Numbered from the stretch's first letter, positions 26,882 to 36,292 are shown. The stretch: 64,000 nucleotides of DNA from Phenylobacterium montanum (GCF_018135625.1 NZ_CP073078.1:5488501-5552500); one strand, 5' to 3'. A program made the numbers and translations. Notes: a model not told the origin generated them from the sequence alone.

Positions 26882-27170
26882 CGCGTGATTTAAAGTAGGC
26901 GCGGTTACCTGTGCTTCCGGCGCGCAGCCTGAAGGTCTTCCTGTCCTGGCGCGGGCTAGGCTTTTCGGTTCTCTTCTGTCGGCCGCCCCGTGGCGGGCCG
27001 CGGTTTCATATCATTGCGCGCTATTGGCAGGGTCTGGCCGTGCCGTTAGGCTCCGCCGCATCGAAAAATCTGGTTGTATCCGACAAGGGCGGTGACCTTG
27101 GTCACGCGGGCCAAGCGCCCGCCGGCCCTAGGGTGCCCTGGGTGTAGGAACTTTTTTGGGGGGATTTCCT

Positions 27171-28520
27171 GTGGTTGGAACCGTGTCGACGGGCGAGACC
27201 CTGAAACTCGTCGCTGAGGACGGCGAGGCGGCTGCGGCCGAACCGGCAGCCAACGAACAGGCCGCGGCGCCGGAATCGGAAGCGGCGCCCGGCGGCCTGA
27301 CCGCCGTTTCCAGCGATGGCAAGCCGCCGCCCAAGCCCGCCTATCCTCCGGCGGCGCGGGTCCCGACGCAGAAGGGACCGCAAGGCGTCCGCTACGACTT
27401 CAACCTGGGCGCCCGGGTTCTTTTGCCGCAGCGCAAGGACGGGCGCGAGTGGCAGGTGCGCCTGAAGGATCTCGACACCGGCAATATCCTGTTCGAGAGC
27501 CGCAACAAGGGCGCCTTCGTCGCCAGTTCCAAGCGCTTCTATGTCAGGTTCGGCATCGAGGTCTGGGCGGGCGAGGAGTTGCTGTTCGAGCACACGCACG
27601 ACCTGAAGGGCCGCGAGGTGCTGATCCAGTTCCCGATCGGCACCCTGGGCGACACCCTGGCCTGGTTCCCCTATGCCGCGCGGTTCCAGGAGAAGCACGG
27701 CTGCAAGCTGACCTGCGCCCTCTCCAACCTGATCTCACCGCTGCTGAAGGACAACTATCCGGACATCGAGTTCGTCAGCCATGAGGAGCTGGTCGAGCGG
27801 AAATTGCAGGACAATTTCTACGCCACCTATTCCATGGGCCTGTTCTTCGACGACAAGGAGAACGTCTGGCAGCCGACCGATTTCCGCATGGTCGGGCTGC
27901 ACCGCACCGCTGGCTACATCCTGGGCGTCGGGCCGGAAGAGCGGGCGCCCGTCGTGTCGGCTTCGGAGGAGACCCGGCCGATCGAGGAGCCCTATGTCTG
28001 CATCGCCGTGCAGAGCTCCAGTGGCTGCAAGATGTGGAACAACCCCACCGGCTGGCACGAGGTGGTGGCGCACATCAAGTCCAAGGGGCTTCGGGTGATC
28101 TGCATCGACCAGAAGCCGGTGCATGGCTCAGGCCTGCTCTACACCCACATTCCGCACGGCGCCGAGGACCAGACCGGAGACCGGCCGTTGCTCGAGCGGG
28201 CGCGATGGCTGAAGCACGCCGAGGCCTTCGTCGGCCTTTCCAGCGGCCTCGCCTGGCTGGCCTGGGCGACCCGGACGCCGGCGGTGGTGATCAGCGGCTT
28301 CACCCACCCGACCAACGAGTTCGACAATCCCTATCGCGTGATCAACTGGCACACCTGCAACAGCTGCTGGAACGATCCCGCCGAGCGCTTCCAGCACACC
28401 GACTTCATGTGGTGCCCCCGTCACCAGAACACGCCGCGCCACTTCGAGTGCACCAAGCTGATCACCGGCGCCCAGGTGAACGCCACCCTGGACCGGGCCC
28501 TGGCCGACCGGCGGCGCTGA
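27171..28520 (+). CDS. Strand-loop-strand O-heptosyltransferase (BAHT family, TibC/Aah-like)
   Basis: Members of this family move heptose from an ADP-heptose donor onto Ser/Thr of strand-loop-strand repeats in AIDA-type adhesins. The protein has a variable Ala/Glu/Pro-rich N-terminus (about residues 1-75), an N-terminal beta domain, then a GT-B-like catalytic part (IQFPIGTLGDTLAWFPYA, SSSGCKMWNNPTGWHEVV, FVGLSSGLAWLAWAT). The four-cysteine metal finger known from TibC is visible as HTCNSCW, then MWCPRH, then FECTKL. GTG at 27171 has a G-rich ribosome site 8 bases upstream; a TTG at 27156 is the alternative. Its only visible target in the window is the adjacent repeat protein. Confidence 0.88.
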   Translation: MVGTVSTGETLKLVAEDGEAAAAEPAANEQAAAPESEAAPGGLTAVSSDGKPPPKPAYPPAARVPTQKGPQGVRYDFNLGARVLLPQRKDGREWQVRLKDLDTGNILFESRNKGAFVASSKRFYVRFGIEVWAGEELLFEHTHDLKGREVLIQFPIGTLGDTLAWFPYAARFQEKHGCKLTCALSNLISPLLKDNYPDIEFVSHEELVERKLQDNFYATYSMGLFFDDKENVWQPTDFRMVGLHRTAGYILGVGPEERAPVVSASEETRPIEEPYVCIAVQSSSGCKMWNNPTGWHEVVAHIKSKGLRVICIDQKPVHGSGLLYTHIPHGAEDQTGDRPLLERARWLKHAEAFVGLSSGLAWLAWATRTPAVVISGFTHPTNEFDNPYRVINWHTCNSCWNDPAERFQHTDFMWCPRHQNTPRHFECTKLITGAQVNATLDRALADRRR

Positions 28521-28604
28521 GCCTTGCCCCTACGGCGGCGCCTAGGCGGCGCCGGCCGGCGTTGCTAAGCCGCCGCGATCGTTGCGATCCGGAGGAAGCC
28601 GGCC

Positions 28605-29789
28605 ATGAATCCCGCCCAGGGCCCCAGCGAACGCGGCCGCGAGATCGCGGCCAGGGTCGAGGCCTTCGTTCGCGAGGCCGTGTCGCCCTATGAGCGCGAT
28701 CCGCGCTGCGGCGCGCATGGCCCCTCCGACGAGCTGGTCGACGAGCTGCGAGCCAAGGCGCGCGCGGCCGGGGTGCTGACGCCGCACATTCCCGATGGCG
28801 GCCACCTGAGCCACCAGGACGTTGCCCTGGTGCTCCGCGCCGCCGGCCTGTCGCCCCTGGGGCCGGTCGCGGTGAACGTCGCCGCGCCTGACGAAGGCAA
28901 CATGTACCTCCTGGGCAAGGTCGCCAGCGCCGAGCAGAAGGCGCGGTTCCTGAAGCCGATGCTGGAGGGGCGCGCCCGTTCGGCCTTCTTCATGACCGAG
29001 CCGTCCGAGGAGGGCGGGGCGGGCTCGGACCCGTCGATGATGAAGACCACCGCTGGGCTGGACGGCAATCACTGGGTGGTCAACGGCCGCAAGGCCTTCA
29101 TCACCGGCGCCGAAGGGGCCAAGGTCGGCATCGTCATGGCCAAGTCCGATGACGGGGCCTCGATGTTCCTGGTCGACCTGCCGATGGAGGGGATCCGCAT
29201 CGAGCGGGTGCTGGACACCATCGACAGCTCCATGCCCGGCGGCCACGCGATCGTGACGCTGGACAATGTCCGCATCCCGGCCGACCAGATGCTCGGCCAG
29301 GCCGGCGAGGGCTTCAAGATGGCCCAGATCCGGCTGGCGCCGGCGCGCCTGACCCACTGCATGCGCTGGTGGGGCGCGGCCCGGCGGGCCAACGAGATCG
29401 CCACCGCCTATGCCTGCAAGCGCCACGCCTTCGGCAAACCCCTAGTGGATCATGAAGGGGTCGGCTTCATGCTGGCCGACAACCTGATCGACCTGAAGCA
29501 GGCTGAACTGATGATCGACTGGTGCGCCGGCGTGCTCGACACGGGCGATCTCGGCGTGGCCGAAAGCTCGATGACCAAGGTGGCCGTGTCCGAAGCCCTG
29601 TTCCGTATCGCCGACCGCTGCGTGCAGGTGATGGGCGGTACGGGAGTCACTGGCGACACCATCGTCGAGCAGGTGTTCCGCGAGATCCGCGCCTTCCGCA
29701 TCTATGACGGCCCGACCGAAGTGCACAAATGGTCGCTGGCCAAGAAGGTCAAGCGCGACTGGGCGGTGGGCCAGGCGGCGGCCGGCTGA
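28605..29789 (+). CDS. Acyl-CoA dehydrogenase
   Basis: This flavoprotein of the acyl-CoA dehydrogenase family introduces a trans-2 double bond into an acyl-CoA. It shows the usual order of helical, beta and helical domains. FAD and substrate motifs are FFMTEPSEEGGAGSDPS, VVNGRKAFITGAEGAKVG, QVMGGTGVTGDTIVEQVFRE and RIYDGPTEVHKWSL; the Glu in GPTEVH is the expected catalytic base position. At 394 residues it fits the ACAD10/11-like group. GGAGGAA lies 8 bases before the ATG. It stands alone between the heptosyltransferase gene and the convergent GH2 gene, so its acyl substrate cannot be inferred. Confidence 0.9.
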   Translation: MNPAQGPSERGREIAARVEAFVREAVSPYERDPRCGAHGPSDELVDELRAKARAAGVLTPHIPDGGHLSHQDVALVLRAAGLSPLGPVAVNVAAPDEGNMYLLGKVASAEQKARFLKPMLEGRARSAFFMTEPSEEGGAGSDPSMMKTTAGLDGNHWVVNGRKAFITGAEGAKVGIVMAKSDDGASMFLVDLPMEGIRIERVLDTIDSSMPGGHAIVTLDNVRIPADQMLGQAGEGFKMAQIRLAPARLTHCMRWWGAARRANEIATAYACKRHAFGKPLVDHEGVGFMLADNLIDLKQAELMIDWCAGVLDTGDLGVAESSMTKVAVSEALFRIADRCVQVMGGTGVTGDTIVEQVFREIRAFRIYDGPTEVHKWSLAKKVKRDWAVGQAAAG

Positions 29790-29795
29790 GGCGCG

Positions 29796-32249
29796 TCAAC
29801 TCGCGGTGACCAGCAACGCCGCGCCGGTCAGGCCGGGCGCCGAGGCGGTGATGCTGATCCGGCCCGCAGAGCCCGGCAGGGTCTGGACCAGGCCCATGCA
29901 GAGGCCGTTGAACGCCTTGCGATGCGAGGTCTTGTCCGGCTCATGGCTGGTGGGATCGCCATTGCCCATGCCGATCAGCTGGCCGGGCCCGGAGATCTGC
30001 AGGCTGACGAGGTCGCCGGCGGTGGGGACCGGGCGGCCGTCGGCGTCCTGGATCTCGATGCCCACCACGACCAGGTCGTCGCCGTCGGCCTTCAGCCGTG
30101 CGCGGTCGGCCTTCAGCGCGATGCGGGTCGCAGGGCCGGCGGTCTCGCGCCGCTCCTTGACCACCAGCTTGCCGCCGACAAAGCCGCGGGCCTCGATGGC
30201 GCCGGGGGCGTAGGGCACGTTCCAGACCAGGTGCTTGTCCTTGACCACGTCCTGGGCGCCCTGGCTCTGGCCGTTCAGGAACAGCTCGACCCGCTCGACA
30301 TTGGCGTAGCACCAGACCTCGATCGGCTGGCCCTCGCGCCCCGGCCAGGTCCAATGAGGGAGCAGGTGCGCCTGGGGCGCCGGGTTCCACCAGGCCTTGT
30401 AGTAATAGTATTCGTCCTTGGGAAAGCCGCAGCTGTCCATCAGGCCGAAATAGGAGGCGACAGACGGCCAGCGATGGAAGGGGGTCGGCTCGCCGCGATA
30501 GTCGAAGCCGGTCCAGACGAAGCCGCCGGCGATGTAGGGTCGGGCGTCGACATAGGGCCACCAGCCCTCGGCCGTGGTCGCCCACCAAGGCGCCTCCTTG
30601 TCATAGGCGGCAGAGAACTGGCGCACCTCGTCGTGGACATAGACGCCCCGCGTGGTCACCGTGCTGGCGGTCTCCGAGCCCAGCACCGGGATCTTGGGGA
30701 AGCGGGCGTGGAAGTCGTCGATCTTGCTGGTGCGGTAGTTGAAGCCAACCACGTCCAGCACCCGGGTGACCCCGTCGCCCCAGCCGCCGTCCATGGCCTC
30801 GGTCACCGGCCGCGTGCCGTCAAGGCGGTTGACCAGCCGCTTCATGGTCTGAGCGACCCGGGCGCCGCGCTCGGTGCCCTGCTGGGGCTCCTCGTTGCCG
30901 ATCGACCACAGGATCACGCTCGGGCGGTTGCGGTCGCGCCGCACCAGCCGCTCCAACTCGTCCAGGGCCTCGGGCGCGGTGGACATGCGCCGGGTCTCGT
31001 CCATCACCAGCATGCCGAGCTGATCGCAGGCGTCCAGCAGGGCCGGCGAGGGCGGGTTGTGCGTGGTGCGGTAGGCGTTCGAGCCCATGGCCTTCAGCCG
31101 CTCGATGCGGAAGGCGTGCAGCCGGTCGGGCATGGCCACGCCCACCCCGGCATGGTCCTGGTGGTTGCAGGTCCCCTTCAGCTTCACCGGCTGGCCGTTG
31201 AGGAAAAAGCCCTGGTCTGGATCGAAGCGGATGGTCCGGAGGCCGAACGGGGTTTCGTAGCGGTCCACCAGCTTGCCGCCGACAAAGATCTCGGTCGCGA
31301 GCCGGTAGAGATAGGGCGCCTCGATGGACCAGAGCTTCGGCTTCGGCAGGGCGACGTGGCAGGCGACTTCGGCTTGCCCCCAGGCGGGCGCCGAGACCTG
31401 GCTGCGCGCCTCGCCGACCGCGCGGCCGTCGGCGTCCAGAATGGTCGAGACCACCTCGCAAGGAGCGTCCTTGTCGCTCTCGTTGGCGACTTCCGTGCCG
31501 ATCGCGAGGTCCGCCAGGCCCTCGGTCAGGGTCGGGCGCACCACCGCGCCCCATTGCGGTACGTGCAGCGGGTCGGTCTTGACCAGCCAGACGGGACGGT
31601 AGACGCCGGCGCCTTCGTAGAACCAGCCCTCGCCCTGGCTGGCGTCGACGCGCAGCAGGATGACGTTGCGTCCGCCATAGTTGGCGACATCGGTCAGGTC
31701 GACGCGGAACGGGGCGTAGCCGCTGTGGTTCTCGGCCAGGAGGTAGCCGTTGACGAACACCACGCAGTCGCGGAACGCCCCGTCGAACTCAAGCGACAGG
31801 CGCCGGCCAAGGTCGGTCTGAGGCAGGTCCATGACCAGTCGGTACCAGCCGACGCTGGTGTCGGGAAACTCGCGCCCCAGGGGCTTGTAGCCGTGGGCGG
31901 CGCGAGGGTCGGTCTTGCCCAGTATGTCGAGGCCGATCGGGGCGACGAAGGGCAACTCGACGCCCCAGTCGTGCGGTACGCTGACCTCGCTCCATTGGCT
32001 GTCATCGTAGTGCAGGGCGGCCGGATCCAGCAACGGGTCGGTGGCCTTGGCGAAGGCGATCTGCAGGGCGCCGAAGCCGAAGTCGCGCGCCGGGTCCTGG
32101 GCGTGACCCATGTGAAAGCGCCAGCCGCGGCTCAGCCGGGTGCGCTCGCGCGGCGAAGGCGGGGCGTCGGCCGCCGCTGTACGCACCCCGGTCACGGCGC
32201 CCGCGGAAAGGGCGGTGGCCGCGCCGAGCACCTGACGTCTGGTCGCCAT
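29796..32249 (-). CDS. GH2 beta-galactosidase, Tat-exported
   Basis: This family 2 hydrolase in the galactan locus probably releases galactose from galacto-oligosaccharides. The N-terminus MATRRQVLGAATALS is a twin-arginine signal. The jelly-roll domain (VSVPHDWGVELPF), immunoglobulin-like domain and TIM barrel follow. The acid/base Glu is in WSIGNEEPQ and the nucleophile Glu in VLGSETAST. About 220 residues of C-terminal beta domains give 817 residues in all. It is the last gene of a likely operon with the TonB receptor and the GH53 galactanase, 74 bases after the latter. Beta-galactosidase is preferred over beta-glucuronidase because of context. Confidence 0.9.
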   Translation of the reverse strand: MATRRQVLGAATALSAGAVTGVRTAAADAPPSPRERTRLSRGWRFHMGHAQDPARDFGFGALQIAFAKATDPLLDPAALHYDDSQWSEVSVPHDWGVELPFVAPIGLDILGKTDPRAAHGYKPLGREFPDTSVGWYRLVMDLPQTDLGRRLSLEFDGAFRDCVVFVNGYLLAENHSGYAPFRVDLTDVANYGGRNVILLRVDASQGEGWFYEGAGVYRPVWLVKTDPLHVPQWGAVVRPTLTEGLADLAIGTEVANESDKDAPCEVVSTILDADGRAVGEARSQVSAPAWGQAEVACHVALPKPKLWSIEAPYLYRLATEIFVGGKLVDRYETPFGLRTIRFDPDQGFFLNGQPVKLKGTCNHQDHAGVGVAMPDRLHAFRIERLKAMGSNAYRTTHNPPSPALLDACDQLGMLVMDETRRMSTAPEALDELERLVRRDRNRPSVILWSIGNEEPQQGTERGARVAQTMKRLVNRLDGTRPVTEAMDGGWGDGVTRVLDVVGFNYRTSKIDDFHARFPKIPVLGSETASTVTTRGVYVHDEVRQFSAAYDKEAPWWATTAEGWWPYVDARPYIAGGFVWTGFDYRGEPTPFHRWPSVASYFGLMDSCGFPKDEYYYYKAWWNPAPQAHLLPHWTWPGREGQPIEVWCYANVERVELFLNGQSQGAQDVVKDKHLVWNVPYAPGAIEARGFVGGKLVVKERRETAGPATRIALKADRARLKADGDDLVVVGIEIQDADGRPVPTAGDLVSLQISGPGQLIGMGNGDPTSHEPDKTSHRKAFNGLCMGLVQTLPGSAGRISITASAPGLTGAALLVTAS

Positions 32250-32323
32250 AGTTGGAAGCTCCCTGTTGGCTCCGGCCGGAAGTTCAGATCATCCGGCGAC
32301 GAAAGCCCAGCTTGAATCTGCGA

Positions 32324-33568
32324 CTATTTTGCGGGCGGCAACAGGCGTGACACGGGCAGGTAGGGGCGGTTCATGAAGTCGATTCCCGGCAGCGTGTCGT
32401 CGCCGTGGCGGAAGTCGAAGAAGGTCGCGTTGTCCCAGCCCGAGCCCTTGGCCCAGGGCGTCGAACAGCCGGTCGAGACCCAGGCCGGCTCCCAATAGAC
32501 TACCCCGTCGCCGCCATGGTCGATCACCGTCTGGGTCAGGTCGGCCAGGTATTTGGCCTGGCCCTCAGGGGTGGCGGGATAGCCGGGCAGCAGGGCGTCG
32601 GCGCCTAGCAGGTTGGGCGCGCTGTCGGCGTTGTCCAGGGTCCAGGGATAGGCGGTCTCGACCACCATCACGTCGACCCCATAGGTCTTGCGCAGCATCA
32701 AAATGGTGTGGCCGAGCCCGGCCAGGGTCTTGCTGGACCATTTGGGATAGTAGCTGAGGCCGATCAGGTCATAGCCCTTGACCCCGGCGGCGGCGGCCTG
32801 CGGGAACCACCATTCGGCGTTCTCCGGCTGGGCGATGTGCAGCATCACCCTGGGCGCAGAGGGAAACGCCTTGCCGGCGTCATGCACCGCCTGGATGCCG
32901 GCGTTCAGCAGGGCGGCGTTGCGCGTCCAGTCGATCGGCTTGCCCTTGACCCCGCCCAGCAGCTCCGGATTGGTCTCGTTGCCCACCTGCACCAGGTCCG
33001 GCGCCAGACCCTTGGCGTTCAGGGCCGCCAGGGTGTCGAAGGTGAACTGGTAGAGCTTGTGCGACAGCTCGCCCGTGTCGGTGATGCTGGCCCAGGCCTT
33101 GGGCGCGATCTGCTTGTCGCCGTCGGCCCAGGTGTCGGAATAGTGGAAGTCCAGCAGCACCTGCATGCCCTGGCCCTTGGCCCGGGCGATGGTCTTCTCC
33201 ACGTCGGCGAGGTTGCTGTAGCGCGTCCAGTCCGGATCGTTCCACAGCCGCACCCTGACCAGGTTCGCCCCGTGATCCTTGAAGATCTCGAACGGGTCCT
33301 TGACCTGGCCATGGTCGCGGTACTGGGCGCCGCAGTCCTGCATCTCGTTGACGTAGGAGAGGTCGGCGCCGAAGTAGAAAGTTCCGGCTGTGGCGACGGT
33401 GGGCGTACCGATCGCCAAGAGCGCGGCGGCCGCGAGCCCCCTCCACCACGCTACGCGCGGTCCCCCTCCCCCAACGGGGGAGGAATGATCGCGAGCCGAG
33501 CGGCCCCAATTCCTCCCCCGTTGGGGGAGGGGGACCGCGAAGTGGTGGAGGGGGCTCGCCATAGCCAT
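32324..33568 (-). CDS. GH53 endo-beta-1,4-galactanase
   Basis: Family 53 enzymes cut the beta-1,4-galactan chains of pectin (type I arabinogalactan). Diagnostic motifs are FYFGADLSYVNEM, NLVRVRLWNDP, LDFHYSDTWADG, the acid/base Glu in VQVGNETNPELL and the nucleophile Glu in VVETAYPW. The N-terminus is odd: after MAMA, some 41 residues are encoded by a palindromic DNA element, and only then comes the hydrophobic signal core LAAAALLAIGTPTVATAG. An ATG at 33562 or starts inside the element are alternatives. The gene begins 27 bases after the TonB receptor stop, so they are one operon. Catalytic part is complete. Confidence 0.9.
   Translation of the reverse strand: MAMASPLHHFAVPLPQRGRNWGRSARDHSSPVGGGGPRVAWWRGLAAAALLAIGTPTVATAGTFYFGADLSYVNEMQDCGAQYRDHGQVKDPFEIFKDHGANLVRVRLWNDPDWTRYSNLADVEKTIARAKGQGMQVLLDFHYSDTWADGDKQIAPKAWASITDTGELSHKLYQFTFDTLAALNAKGLAPDLVQVGNETNPELLGGVKGKPIDWTRNAALLNAGIQAVHDAGKAFPSAPRVMLHIAQPENAEWWFPQAAAAGVKGYDLIGLSYYPKWSSKTLAGLGHTILMLRKTYGVDVMVVETAYPWTLDNADSAPNLLGADALLPGYPATPEGQAKYLADLTQTVIDHGGDGVVYWEPAWVSTGCSTPWAKGSGWDNATFFDFRHGDDTLPGIDFMNRPYLPVSRLLPPAK
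33434..33557. repeat. Palindromic element inserted in the GH53 coding sequence
   Basis: The outermost 16 bases (33434-33449 and 33542-33557) are exact reverse complements. A further 28-base stretch on each side, containing CCCTCCCCCAACGGGGGAGG, is also perfectly paired; only a few bases near 33450 and the centre differ. The element is about 124 bases and stays open in the GH53 frame. Palindromes with this C-rich core are known as intergenic repeats in related genomes, so a copy inside a gene is notable. Confidence 0.85.
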
Positions 33569-33595
33569 CGCCGGTTCAAGCAAATCCCAACCCGC

Positions 33596-36292
33596 TCAGT
33601 ACTTGTAGGTGAAGTCCAACAGGTAGCTGCGGCCATACTTGTCGTAGCGGGCGAGCTGCTGGGGATCGTTGTTCCAGTAGTAGCGCGAGACCTGGTCGGT
33701 GAGGTTGTTGGCCTGGAAGCGGACCGAGAAGTTCTTGTTGAACTGGTAGGACGCGCTGAAGCCGAGGGTGGTCTCCGATTCCAGCCGGGTCAGCTGCGAG
33801 GCGTCCCAGCCATAGATCACCGTGAACGGGCTGTGGTATTTCAGCCCCAGCCGGGTGTCGAAGCCCGCCTGGCTGTACCACAGGTCGAACTCGGCGGTGG
33901 TGTTGGCCAGGCCCACCATCGGCAGCGGATTGTTGACCGGCGAGAACTCCTTCACGCTGGACCCGGCAAGAGCCAGGTTCGAATAGACCCCGAAGTGATC
34001 CAGGTGCGGCACGAAGTAGAACGGGGTCTGGAAGGTCAGCTCGATCCCCTCCATGTCTCCGCCTTTGCCGTTGAACGGGCCGGTGATCAGGTAGTTGGTC
34101 CCGTCGATGGTGGCGGTTGAGGTCTTGTAGCCGATATTGCTGTCGACGTTCTTGTAGTAGGCGGCGACGGCGAGCATCGACTCCGGATGGAAATACCACT
34201 CCCAGGAGACGTCGACCTGGTTGGCCAGGAACGGCATCAGCTTTGGATTGCCCGCCGTGCCGGTATAGGGCAGCGTCTGGTTGAACAATGAACGGCCTGC
34301 GCGCAGTTCGTCCAGCGGTGGGCGCGAGATCACGCGCGCAGCCCCGAAGCGGAGTTTTGTATTGTCCGTCAACGCATAGTTCAGGTTCAGGCTCGGTAGC
34401 GCCTCGGTGTATTTATTGCTCGCGTTGTCAGGCGTGTAGAGGGCAAAGCCATTGCTGTCGGTTGCGTTGTTCAAGCGCTGGAAGCCGTTGCTGGTCGTGT
34501 CGACGGAAATCACCCGCACGCCGGCATTGCCGGTCAGCTGGCGACCGGCGACATCGTGGCTGAAGTCCACCTTGACGTAGGCTTCAGCATCGCCCTCCCG
34601 AACCTTCCAATAGGCGTTCTTCTGGAAGGCGGTCGGCATGCTGTTGGCGAAGACGACGTTGGAATTGCTGGTATTGAAGCCGCCAAAGGCTGCGGCTGCG
34701 ATCGTTCCAAAATTCCCGTTGAGCAAGGCCGGGACGTTCAACCCGGATACTGTGAAGCTGCTCAGCAGGGACGACGATGGGGTTCCGGTCTGGTTTTCAT
34801 TCCACTGTTCCAGGTCGTGACCCTTGACCCGGTGCGAGTAGCGCGCGCCGAAATCAATGCCGGTGAAAAAGTCTCCGTGGAGCGTGCGGCTAAAATCGAT
34901 CTGCGCGGCGCCGAGTTCGTCATTCAGATGCTCCGGGCCGGTGCTAGCGCCATAGAACCACGCCTGAGCCGTCGGATCGGCCGGGTTGGATGAGGCCGTC
35001 ACCGAGGGCGCCGATCCCGCCCCAGTAAAGAAACTCAAGGACGCGGGCGGAGAGGCGAGGCCGCTTTCAACGGCTTGCCACTTGTTGGTCCGCCAGGCGC
35101 CCGAATAGGAAAGATCGGCGCGGACTTTCCAGTCATCATTGCGCCAGACCCCGTTCAGGCCGGTGGCCAGTAGGCTCTTGTCCTCCGTGTAGTGAGCGAT
35201 GACGTTGGTCACCGGCGCGCGCATCCAGTCCTGCGTTCCGAACAGTGTTGCCCCGACGACGTCGCCGTTCACGACAGTGAAGGTCCCGTTGGCGGAATTG
35301 TACGGATCCCAGCTATTTGCGTTGTTGCCGCCCCAGTCGCCCCATTTGCCATTGGCGCTATACCAGGCCTGCTCCTGGTTCTCGTCAATGGAGACGTCGG
35401 AATAGAGCAGGTCGAAATTGACCTCGAAGTGGTCGCTGGGCTTCCACTGGGCGGCGGTGGTGAAGCTGCCGCGGGTCTCGGTCAGGCCGTCGACCTCTGT
35501 CTGGGCGCCCCAGGGGGTGTTGATCACCACGCCGTTCAGGGTCGGCGGGCTGCCGGTATAGGGGGTGTTGTAGCCCCAGCCCTGGAACGAGACGTAGCCG
35601 TTCTTCTGCTGCTGGTAGCTGCCGCCCACCGAAACGGCGAGGTCGTCGTTGATCTTGGCTACGTATTCGGCGCTGCCGCGCAGGCCCCAGGGGGAATAGT
35701 TCGGGATCGACGCGCCGCCGTCGTTATAGAGCGGCCCCAGCCGGACCACGAGCTTCGGCCCGGAATAGTCCAGCGGGCGCAGGGTGCGGATGTCGATGGT
35801 CGCCGCCACCCCGCCGGCGATCAGGTCGGCGGACTGCGACTTGTAGACAGTGACGCCGGAGACGTCCTCCGAGGGGTAGATCTCCCAGCGCACGTTGCGG
35901 TCGGGCTCGGAGGAGGCCACCTCGCGCCCGTTGACCAGGCCCAGCACCAGGCGGGGGCCGAGGCCCCGCACGGCCGCCTGGCTGTCGTTGCCGCGGTCGC
36001 GCGTGGCGTTGATGCCCGGCAGGCGGTCCAGTTCGTCGGCGATGGTGACGTCGGGCAGGACGCCGATGTCCTTGGAGGAGATGCTCTCGACGATATTGGC
36101 CGAGACCTTCTTCTGGGCGATGGCGTCGCGCATGCTGGCGCGCACGCCGGTGACCACGACCTCGCTCACGGTGGTCTTGTCGGCGGGCTTGGCCTGGTCG
36201 GCGGCGGCCGTCTGGGCCATGGCGCCGCTGCAGGCGGCCGCGACAGCGATAGCGCTGGCGGCGCTGAAAAGGGCGCGTTCGATCGGTCTCAT
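33596..36292 (-). CDS. TonB-dependent receptor, likely for galacto-oligosaccharides
   Basis: This outer-membrane receptor imports large ligands with energy from TonB. The protein has a signal peptide (MRPIERALFSAASAIAVAAA), a TonB-box-like segment TTVSEVVVTG, a plug domain (DIGVLPDVTIADELDRLPGI, AAVRGLGPRL) and a long 22-strand barrel ending in the aromatic YLLDFTYKY. At 898 residues it belongs to the large sugar-type receptors of Caulobacter and Xanthomonas. I chose the ATG at 36292 (G-rich ribosome site 5 bases upstream), not the open extension to 36493. It heads the operon with GH53 and GH2, which points to galactan fragments as ligand. The middle part looks less GC-rich than the plug region. 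Confidence 0.92.
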   Translation of the reverse strand: MRPIERALFSAASAIAVAAACSGAMAQTAAADQAKPADKTTVSEVVVTGVRASMRDAIAQKKVSANIVESISSKDIGVLPDVTIADELDRLPGINATRDRGNDSQAAVRGLGPRLVLGLVNGREVASSEPDRNVRWEIYPSEDVSGVTVYKSQSADLIAGGVAATIDIRTLRPLDYSGPKLVVRLGPLYNDGGASIPNYSPWGLRGSAEYVAKINDDLAVSVGGSYQQQKNGYVSFQGWGYNTPYTGSPPTLNGVVINTPWGAQTEVDGLTETRGSFTTAAQWKPSDHFEVNFDLLYSDVSIDENQEQAWYSANGKWGDWGGNNANSWDPYNSANGTFTVVNGDVVGATLFGTQDWMRAPVTNVIAHYTEDKSLLATGLNGVWRNDDWKVRADLSYSGAWRTNKWQAVESGLASPPASLSFFTGAGSAPSVTASSNPADPTAQAWFYGASTGPEHLNDELGAAQIDFSRTLHGDFFTGIDFGARYSHRVKGHDLEQWNENQTGTPSSSLLSSFTVSGLNVPALLNGNFGTIAAAAFGGFNTSNSNVVFANSMPTAFQKNAYWKVREGDAEAYVKVDFSHDVAGRQLTGNAGVRVISVDTTSNGFQRLNNATDSNGFALYTPDNASNKYTEALPSLNLNYALTDNTKLRFGAARVISRPPLDELRAGRSLFNQTLPYTGTAGNPKLMPFLANQVDVSWEWYFHPESMLAVAAYYKNVDSNIGYKTSTATIDGTNYLITGPFNGKGGDMEGIELTFQTPFYFVPHLDHFGVYSNLALAGSSVKEFSPVNNPLPMVGLANTTAEFDLWYSQAGFDTRLGLKYHSPFTVIYGWDASQLTRLESETTLGFSASYQFNKNFSVRFQANNLTDQVSRYYWNNDPQQLARYDKYGRSYLLDFTYKY

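Noticed and set aside
29922-32315. 797-codon plus-strand open frame
   Set aside because: Antisense to the GH2 gene, which has a Tat signal and both catalytic Glu motifs.
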